Source of the DNA: JACDAV01 sp036556145
Lineage (GTDB): Bacteria > Chloroflexota > Limnocylindria > Limnocylindrales > CSP1-4
Length of the DNA: 11,052 nucleotides
NCBI GenBank assembly: GCA_036556145.1
Contig: DATBKB010000089.1
Span: forward strand, 1-11,052
Direction of reading: 5' to 3'
Shown: positions 5,627 through 11,052 of the stretch, piece after piece
How positions within the stretch are numbered: position 1 is the stretch's first letter
Layout: every line of letters begins with the position of its first letter
Made by a program: the position numbers and the translations under genes
The notes under the pieces: model-generated
Told to the model about the DNA's origin: nothing
The model's input: the letters and a program-made list of their open reading frames with translations, nothing else
Database searches by the model: none

Positions 5627-7264
5627 GTGACGAGGAGCAGGCCGGTCGCCGCGCTGCTTGCCGTCGCCGCCGTCGGCCTCATCGCGCTCGGCGTGGCGAG
5701 GCTGGGGACCGGGCCCCGCCCGGGCACGGGCGGCCCGGTCGTCGTCCCGAGGTTCGTCGAGGAGACGGCCGAGGCCGGCCTCGACCATCGCTACGACGGC
5801 GAGTTCGAGTACTTCGTCGGCGGCGGCGTGGCCGTCTTCGACTGCGACGGCGATCGTCGGGACGACCTGTACATCGCCGGCGGCTCGCGGCCGGCCGGGG
5901 TGTTCCGCAACACGAGCGCGGTCGGCGGGGAGCTGCGGTTCGAGCGGATCGCGTCGGCCGCGACGGACCTTCGTGCGGTGGTCGGCGCGTACCCGCTCGA
6001 CGTCGACGGCGACCGGATCACCGATCTCGCGGTGCTCCGTCACGGCGGCAACGTCCTGCTGCGCGGCCTGCCGCAATGCGGCTTCGAGCGATCGAACGAG
6101 GACTGGGGCTTCGATGGCGGCGAGGCCCGGACGACCGCCTTCAGCGCGACCTGGGAGCGCGGCGCGTCGTGGCCGACGCTCGCGTTCGGCAACTACCTCG
6201 ACGAGTCGTCGGACGACCCGGAACACCTCTGCTTCGACAACGTCCTCGTCCGCCCGGCAGTCGTCGGTCGCGGGTTCGGCGAGCCCGCACCGCTCCGGCC
6301 GAGCTGGTGCGCGCTCTCGATGCTCTTCAGCGACTGGGACCGGTCCGGACGGCGCGACCTTCGCGTCAGCAACGACCGCCACTACTACCCGGACACGAGC
6401 GCCGGGCAGGAGCAGCTGTTCCGCCTCGATCCCGACCGGCCGCCGCGCGAGTACACCGAGGGCGACGGCTGGCAGCGGCTCCGCATCTGGGGCATGGGCA
6501 TCGCCAGCCACGACCTGACCGGCGACGGCTACCCCGAGGTCTACCTCACGAGCCAGGGCGACCAGAAGCTCCAGACGCTCGCGGTGGGCTCCGCCCAGCC
6601 GCGGTACGAGGACATCGCCGTCGCGCGCGGGGCCGCCGCACACCGTCCGTACACCGGCGACACGCCGCTGCCCTCGACCGGCTGGCACGACGAGTTCGAC
6701 GACGTCAACAATGACGGCCTCATGGACCTGTTCGTCGCCAAGGGCAACGTCGAAGCGCAGCCCGACTACGCCGCGCGCGATCCGAGCAATCTGCTCCTCG
6801 GGCAGCCCGACGGGACGTTCCGGGAGGCCGCGTCCGAGGCCGGGATCGTGAGCTTCGACCGGGCCCGCGGCGCGGCCCTGGCCGACCTCAATCTCGACGG
6901 CTGGCTCGACCTCGTCGTTGTCAACCGACGCGTGCCGGTCCGGGTCTGGCGGAACACGGGCGCGGGCGACGGCCGGTCGCTCGCGGTTCGGCTCGTCCAG
7001 TACGGCACGAACCGCGATGCGGTCGGGGCGTGGATCGAGGTGCGGGCCGGCGGACGGGTGACGGAGCGTGAGGTGACGATCGGTGGCGGCCACGCCGGTG
7101 GCCAGCTCGGGTTCACCCATTTCGGCCTCGGCGGTGCGGATCGCGTGGAGGTCCGGGTGCGCTGGCCGGACGGCGAGCTGAGCCCGTGGCTCGCGGCCAC
7201 GCCGGGGTTCGCGATCGTCGAGCGGGACGCGGCCGAGGTCGTGCCGTGGGACCCGCGACCGTGA
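5627..7264 (+). CDS. Exported FG-GAP/VCBS-repeat protein with C-terminal ASPIC/UnbV domain (CRTAC1-like)
   Basis: It has 545 residues. After MTRSRP comes one hydrophobic segment (7-24), a signal peptide or membrane anchor with no lipobox, so the body is extracytoplasmic. It carries FG-GAP/VCBS-type calcium loops of the DxDxDGxxD form beginning at Asp72, Asp125, Asp296, Asp359 and Asp420, consistent with a beta-propeller. The C-terminal part (about 465-530, with AVGAWIEVRAGG and GGGHAGGQLGFTHFGLG) is the ASPIC/UnbV domain. Four cysteines (one at 73) could form two disulfides. Family members are thought to bind ligands or matrix; no reaction is established. The GTG at 5627 is the only sensible start, as nearby ATGs hit stops at once; its ribosome site is poor. 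It follows the oxidoreductase by 31 bases and overlaps the next gene as GTGA. Confidence 0.87.
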   Translation: MTRSRPVAALLAVAAVGLIALGVARLGTGPRPGTGGPVVVPRFVEETAEAGLDHRYDGEFEYFVGGGVAVFDCDGDRRDDLYIAGGSRPAGVFRNTSAVGGELRFERIASAATDLRAVVGAYPLDVDGDRITDLAVLRHGGNVLLRGLPQCGFERSNEDWGFDGGEARTTAFSATWERGASWPTLAFGNYLDESSDDPEHLCFDNVLVRPAVVGRGFGEPAPLRPSWCALSMLFSDWDRSGRRDLRVSNDRHYYPDTSAGQEQLFRLDPDRPPREYTEGDGWQRLRIWGMGIASHDLTGDGYPEVYLTSQGDQKLQTLAVGSAQPRYEDIAVARGAAAHRPYTGDTPLPSTGWHDEFDDVNNDGLMDLFVAKGNVEAQPDYAARDPSNLLLGQPDGTFREAASEAGIVSFDRARGAALADLNLDGWLDLVVVNRRVPVRVWRNTGAGDGRSLAVRLVQYGTNRDAVGAWIEVRAGGRVTEREVTIGGGHAGGQLGFTHFGLGGADRVEVRVRWPDGELSPWLAATPGFAIVERDAAEVVPWDPRP

Positions 7265-8664
7265 GCGCGCGGGCGCGGGCGGCCTCGCCGGCGAAGGCGC
7301 GTCTCGCCGACGTTCCGCTACCGGACTTCGGGATGCCGGACGCCGCGCCGGAGATTCCGGCCGCGACGTACCGGCGTCGGCTCGAGGTGCTCCGTGCGCG
7401 CGCCGAGGAGCGACGCTACGACCGCCTCGTCGTCTACGCCGATCGCGAGCACAGTGCCGGCATCGCCTGGCTCAGCGGCTTCGACCCGCGCTTCGAGGAG
7501 GCGATCGCGATCGTCGGCCCGACCGAGGACCCGGCGATCCTCGTCGGGAACGAGTGCTGGGGCATGGCCGGCGCCGCGCCGCTGCCGATGCGCCGCGAGC
7601 TCTTCCAGGACCTGAGCCTGCCGCATCAGCCACGGAACCGGTCGCGATCGTTGCGCGAGATCCTCGCCGGGGAGGGGATTGCCCCCGGCACCCGGGTGGG
7701 TGTCCTCGGCTGGAAGACGTATGCGAACCGGGCGACGATCGAGGTGCCGGCGTTCGTCGTCGACGAGCTCCGCGATCTCGTGGGGGCGACCGGCCTCGTC
7801 GAGAACGCCACCGACCTGCTCATCGATCCGGCCGACGGCCTTCGGGTCATCAACGACGTCGACCAGCTCGCGGTGCTCGAGCATGCCGCGTGCCGAACGT
7901 CGTCGGGCGTTCGCAACCTCCTGATGCGCTTGCGTCCGGGGATCACGGAGCGCGGGGCCGTCGCCCTCCTCGGCTGGGACGGCACGCCGCTGTCGTGCCA
8001 CCTCATGCTGACCGCCGGGCCGCGGGCGCGCCTCGGGCTCCTGAGTCCCGGCGACCGGCGTATCGAACGCGGCGATCCGCTCACCGTCGCGTTCGGGATC
8101 TGGGGCGCGCTCAACTGTCGCGCCGGGTTCGTGGTCGAGGATGCCGCCGAGCTGCCCGAGGCGATTCGGGACTACGTCGACCGGCTCGTTGGTCCGTACT
8201 TCGAGGCGATCGCCGAGTGGTACGGCGCGCTGCGAATCGGGGTGACCGGCGGCGAGCTCCAGGCGGTCGTCGACCGCCGTCTCGGCGATCCCTTCTTCGG
8301 GATCTTCCTCAACCCGGGCCACCAGATCCACCTCGACGAGTGGGTCAGCTCGCCGGTTTGGCCGGGCTCGACCGTCGAGCTCCGATCCGGCATGGCGATG
8401 CAGGTCGACGTCATCCCCGCCACGGGCACCGCGTACTTCACGACGAACATCGAGGACGGTATCGCGCTCGCCGACGAATCCCTGCGAGCGGCGCTCGCCG
8501 CGTCGTACCCCGGAGCGTGGAGCCGCATCCAGGCTCGGCGACGGTTCATGGCAGATGCCCTCGGGATCGACCTCCATCCCGACGTCCTGCCGTTCTCGAA
8601 CATCCCGGCTCTCCTGCCGCCGTTCCTGCTGCGGCCCGACCGGGCGATGACGCTCGCCGGCTGA
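7261..8664 (+). CDS. M24 (creatinase/aminopeptidase P) family protein lacking aspartate metal ligands
   Basis: It has 467 residues, with a creatinase-type N-terminal domain (about 25-215) and a pita-bread M24 domain (about 220-450). M24 peptidases such as E. coli PepP bind two metals through Asp, Asp, His, Glu, Glu. By my hand alignment those places hold Ala277 (VAFG), Ala288 (NCRAG), His354 (NPGHQIH), Asp383 (MQVDVIP) and Glu398 (NIEDG), and the second active-site His is Trp361. The dinuclear metal site is therefore probably lost. It may be a metal-independent hydrolase, as creatinase itself is, or a non-catalytic binding protein. There is no signal peptide, so it is cytoplasmic. The GTG start overlaps the previous stop as GTGA, implying translational coupling to the UnbV protein. 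The frame is open further upstream, but that part lies inside the previous gene. Confidence 0.87.
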   Translation: MSARARAASPAKARLADVPLPDFGMPDAAPEIPAATYRRRLEVLRARAEERRYDRLVVYADREHSAGIAWLSGFDPRFEEAIAIVGPTEDPAILVGNECWGMAGAAPLPMRRELFQDLSLPHQPRNRSRSLREILAGEGIAPGTRVGVLGWKTYANRATIEVPAFVVDELRDLVGATGLVENATDLLIDPADGLRVINDVDQLAVLEHAACRTSSGVRNLLMRLRPGITERGAVALLGWDGTPLSCHLMLTAGPRARLGLLSPGDRRIERGDPLTVAFGIWGALNCRAGFVVEDAAELPEAIRDYVDRLVGPYFEAIAEWYGALRIGVTGGELQAVVDRRLGDPFFGIFLNPGHQIHLDEWVSSPVWPGSTVELRSGMAMQVDVIPATGTAYFTTNIEDGIALADESLRAALAASYPGAWSRIQARRRFMADALGIDLHPDVLPFSNIPALLPPFLLRPDRAMTLAG

Positions 8665-8671
8665 GCTCAGC
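8660..8671. repeat. 12-bp perfect palindrome over the M24 gene stop
   Basis: GCTGAGCTCAGC is a perfect 12-base dyad containing the TGA stop of the M24 gene. It is too short, and lacks a loop or T-run, to be called a terminator. It may be a protein-binding dyad or chance. Confidence 0.3.
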
Positions 8672-8700
8672 GGGGCGTCGCGGGTGGCCTCCCGGGCACG

Positions 8701-8725
8701 GTGCGGGTACGATAGATCGCCGCAC
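8701..8725 (+). promoter_or_regulatory. Inverted repeat around a possible -10 box upstream of the CheB-CheR gene
   Basis: GTGCGG (8701-8706) and CCGCAC (8720-8725) are perfect inverted arms flanking TACGAT (8708-8713), a 4/6 match to a -10 box. No good -35 is visible at the right distance. This 104-base gap (8665-8768) after the M24 gene is the only place for an independent promoter for the signalling gene; the assignment is tentative. Confidence 0.3.
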
Positions 8726-8742
8726 TGCAGGGGAGCCCTCTC

Positions 8743-8760
8743 GTGGAGCGCGAGGGATGA
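8743..8760 (+). other. Possible 5-codon leader peptide coupled to the CheB-CheR start
   Basis: AGGGGAG (8729-8735) lies 7 bases before a GTG that opens GTG GAG CGC GAG GGA TGA. Its stop overlaps the ATG at 8757 as ATGA. The main gene has no well-placed Shine-Dalgarno for that ATG, so ribosomes could load on the leader and re-initiate. It is too short for any homology test. Confidence 0.3.
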
Positions 8761-11052
8761 CAGGCAGGATGACAGAGCGGCACCGGGAGTCGCCGCGGCT
8801 CGTCGTCGTGGGGTCGTCCGCCGGGGGGGTGGAGGCCCTGTCGGTGCTCGTCTCCAACCTGCCGCGGGACCTCGCGGCGCCGGTCGTCATCGCCCAGCAC
8901 CTCGACCGTCGCGGCCCGAGCCACCTCATCGAGATCCTGTCGCGCCGCACCGAGATGACGGTCCAGGCGGTCGAGGACAAGGCCCACCTCGAGGCCGGCA
9001 CGATCTACGTGATTCCCGCGAACCGTCATGTCGCGGTGACGGATCACGAGCTGCGGTTCGTCACCCCGACCGAGGACGGCCCGGCGCCCTCGGTCGACCG
9101 GCTCCTCAGCACGGCCGCCGACGTGTTCGGTGAGGGTCTCATCGCCGTCGTCCTCACCGGCATGGGCAGCGACGGCGCCGCCGGTGCGCGGCGGGTCAAG
9201 GCGGCGGGCGGCACGGTCATCGTCCAGGACCCGAAGACGGCGCGGTTCCCGTCGATGCCGGCATCGCTCGCCCCGACGAGCGTCGACATCGAGGCCCCGC
9301 TCGAGTCGATCGGCGCCATCGTCCGCGAGCTCGCCGCGGAGCTCCCGGCCGCGTCGGAGGAGTCCGAGGCCGCCATCCTCCGCCAGCTGCTCGACCGACT
9401 CCGCGACCGGACCGGCATCGACTTCTCGGCCTACAAGCCGCCGACGATCCTTCGTCGACTCCAGCGCCGGCTGGTCGCGACCGGCAATCCGGACCTGCGC
9501 CAGTACCTGCGCTACGTGGGGGCGCATCCTCGCGAGCTCGACAAGATCGGCGCGTCGTTCCTCATCAAGGTCACCGAGTTCTTCCGGGACGCCGAGCTGT
9601 TCGACCACCTTCGCGAGCAGCTCGTGCCGAAGCTCGTCGAGGAGGCCCGCGGCCATGGCCGCGAGCTGCGGGTGTGGTCCGCGGGCTGTGCGACTGGCGA
9701 GGAGGCGTACTCGCTGGCCGTCCTCATCTCCGACGCCCTTGGCGTCGAGCTGCCTGACTGGACGATCCGGATCTTCGCCACCGATCTCGACCCGGACGCG
9801 ATCTCGTTCGCCAGGCGAGGCATCTACCCGGCTTCCGCCCTCGCCCACGTCGATCCGCAGACACTCCAGCGCCACTTCACGCAGACCGACGGCGAGTACG
9901 AGGTCCGCAAGCACCTGCGGACGATGACCGTGTTCGGCCAGCACGATCTGGGCGCGCGGGCCCCGTTTCCGCGCATCGATCTCGTGCTCTGCCGGAACGT
10001 CCTGATCTACTTCACGCCAGAGCTCCAGCGGCGGGCCCTCCAGCTGTTCGCCTTCTCGCTGCGCGACGGCGGCTGGCTGGCGCTCGGCAAGGCCGAGACG
10101 ACGAGCCCGCTCGCGGAGTACTTCACGGTCGATGACTCGCGGCTCAAGCTCTTCCGGCGGCGCGGAGAGCGGCTCCTCGTCCCACCGGCTCACACGGCCG
10201 AGCCCCGCGCGACGGCGCCGCCGCGGCCGGCGACGGCTCGAACGGCGTTCGGGATCGAGAACCAGGTCGAAGCCGCGCGGCGGCGGTCGGCCGGCGAGAG
10301 TGCCGAAGCCGTGCTTGCCGCGGTCCCGGTCGGGATCATCGTGGTCGACGCGAGCTACGACATCAAGGCGATCAACCCCGCCGCGAGGGATCTCCTCGGG
10401 ATCCACGGCTCGGCGCTCAAGCGGGACGTGGTCCACCTGGCCGAGCGGCTCGATTCCGGAGCCCTCCGTCGCGCGATCGACACCGCCAAGGCCGGGGAGT
10501 CGAGCGACTTCACGGCGACGCTCCTGCGGCTGGACGGCAGCAGCGAGGTGCAGACCGAGGTCGAGATCAGCGCCCACGCGGCCCCCGGTCCGCCGGGTGA
10601 CGAGCAGCGCGTGGCCATCCTCATCCGCGACGTCACCGGCGAGCGGGCACGCGTCCGCGAGCTCGAGACCGGCCGGGATGCCCAGCGAGGGGACGTCGAC
10701 CGCCTGGCGCGCCAGATCGATGCCTACCGCGAGACCAACCAGCAGCTCCTCGACGCCAACCGGGAGCTGACGACCGAGAACGTCGACCTGCGCGGGTCGA
10801 ACGAGGAGCTTCTCGTCGCCAACGAGGAAGTCCAGGCGACGACGGAGGAGGCCGAGACCCTGAACGAGGAGCTCCAGGCGACGAACGAGGAGCTCGAGAC
10901 CCTGAACGAGGAGCTCCAGGCCACGGTCGAGGAGCTCAACACGACGAACGACGACCTCGAGGCGCGCTCGGCCGAGCTGGCCGAGGCAGCCGGACGGCAC
11001 GAGGTCGATCGGCGCTCCGCCGAGCTGCTCGCCGCGCGGCTGGCCGGGCATC
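8757..11052 (+). CDS. CheB-CheR fusion with PAS domain and long coiled coil, 3'-truncated by window end
   Basis: A chemotaxis-type methylesterase and methyltransferase joined in one cytoplasmic protein; 765 codons are visible with no stop. A CheB domain without a receiver (about 14-195) has Ser21 in GSSAGG, His48 in IAQHL and Asp139 in TGMGSDG, the catalytic triad that removes methyl esters from receptor glutamates. CheR N- and C-terminal domains (about 205-470) have RLRDRTGIDFSAYKPPTILR, the SAM-binding WSAGCATGEEA (307-317) and CRNVLIYF (412-419). A PAS domain (about 518-630, with VPVGIIVVDASYDIKAINPA) is followed by a coiled coil (about 630-765) built on NEELQATNEELETLNEELQA-type heptads. 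Such proteins often continue into more PAS domains or a histidine kinase. The start at 8757 is favoured by the leader overlap; an in-frame ATG at 8769 is the alternative (residue numbers then drop by 4). Confidence 0.93.
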   Translation, partial: MTGRMTERHRESPRLVVVGSSAGGVEALSVLVSNLPRDLAAPVVIAQHLDRRGPSHLIEILSRRTEMTVQAVEDKAHLEAGTIYVIPANRHVAVTDHELRFVTPTEDGPAPSVDRLLSTAADVFGEGLIAVVLTGMGSDGAAGARRVKAAGGTVIVQDPKTARFPSMPASLAPTSVDIEAPLESIGAIVRELAAELPAASEESEAAILRQLLDRLRDRTGIDFSAYKPPTILRRLQRRLVATGNPDLRQYLRYVGAHPRELDKIGASFLIKVTEFFRDAELFDHLREQLVPKLVEEARGHGRELRVWSAGCATGEEAYSLAVLISDALGVELPDWTIRIFATDLDPDAISFARRGIYPASALAHVDPQTLQRHFTQTDGEYEVRKHLRTMTVFGQHDLGARAPFPRIDLVLCRNVLIYFTPELQRRALQLFAFSLRDGGWLALGKAETTSPLAEYFTVDDSRLKLFRRRGERLLVPPAHTAEPRATAPPRPATARTAFGIENQVEAARRRSAGESAEAVLAAVPVGIIVVDASYDIKAINPAARDLLGIHGSALKRDVVHLAERLDSGALRRAIDTAKAGESSDFTATLLRLDGSSEVQTEVEISAHAAPGPPGDEQRVAILIRDVTGERARVRELETGRDAQRGDVDRLARQIDAYRETNQQLLDANRELTTENVDLRGSNEELLVANEEVQATTEEAETLNEELQATNEELETLNEELQATVEELNTTNDDLEARSAELAEAAGRHEVDRRSAELLAARLAGH
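10853..10921 (+). repeat. 42-base internal direct repeat encoding coiled-coil heptads
   Basis: A 27-base identical stretch (10853-10879 and 10895-10921) repeats with a 42-base period, encoding ETLNEELQA twice, 14 residues apart (two heptads). It lies inside the CheB-CheR coiled coil and fits in-frame heptad duplication or constraint on the helix; it is not mobile. Confidence 0.8.

Noticed and set aside
5537..7120. 527-codon minus-strand open frame opposite the UnbV gene
   Set aside because: It is antisense to a protein with five calcium-loop motifs and a UnbV domain; no domain of its own.
10801..10960. Clustered GAGGAGCT-type repeats resembling a small repeat element
   Set aside because: They are in frame and encode coiled-coil heptads typical of CheB-CheR-PAS proteins, so protein structure explains them.
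8667..11051. 794-codon minus-strand open frame opposite the CheB-CheR gene
   Set aside because: It is a codon-bias shadow: the plus strand carries all CheB, CheR and PAS motifs, while this translation is a Leu/Arg/Glu/Val-rich string without motifs.
1..11052. tRNA, rRNA, CRISPR, insertion-sequence or phage signals
   Set aside because: I looked at the gaps and repeats and saw no cloverleaf, spaced repeat array, transposase or terminal inverted repeats; the window is almost fully used by the eight genes listed.

Overview
The window is about 11 kb of dense, high-GC bacterial DNA (GC is strongly enriched at third codon positions; GTG starts and 4-base ATGA/GTGA gene overlaps occur). It looks chromosomal and has no mobile elements, tRNA/rRNA genes or CRISPR. 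The mix of a D-xylose ABC uptake system with a single-domain ATPase, an UnbV/FG-GAP protein and a large CheB-CheR fusion fits a high-GC free-living heterotroph. Chloroflexota or a related lineage is my guess, but the window alone does not settle the phylum.

Layout: (1) 1-1017 (+) is the C-terminal two thirds of a xylulokinase (xylB), cut by the window start. (2) 1018-1097 is a short convergent junction with a hairpin and a 17-bp tandem repeat. (3) 4422-1094 (-) is a three-gene operon in the order xylF (lipoprotein xylose-binding protein), xylH (permease), single-domain xylG-like ATPase. A strong 17-bp-stem hairpin lies between xylF and xylH, and xylH and the ATPase gene overlap by ATGA. (4) 4423-4584 is a divergent control region with a perfect TTGACA -35 box and a perfect inverted repeat at the predicted xylF transcription start. 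(5) 4585-8664 (+) is a probable co-directional cluster: a Gfo/Idh/MocA oxidoreductase, an exported FG-GAP/UnbV protein, and an M24-family peptidase-like protein coupled to it by GTGA. (6) 8757-11052 (+) is the beginning of a CheB-CheR-PAS-coiled-coil signalling protein that runs off the window end, preceded by a possible 5-codon leader.

How the genes fit together: XylF captures xylose outside the cell, XylH with the ATPase imports it, and XylB phosphorylates xylulose after isomerisation (no isomerase is in the window). The divergently transcribed oxidoreductase may act on xylose or a related sugar, suggesting a sugar regulon sharing one control region. The UnbV/M24 pair and the CheB-CheR protein have no evident link to xylose.

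The most unusual points are the M24 protein, which has lost both aspartate metal ligands, and its translational coupling to an exported UnbV protein. Next come the one-domain ATPase in an otherwise XylF/XylH-type importer, and the architecture of the small control sites. I did not find a clear-cut undescribed multi-gene system.
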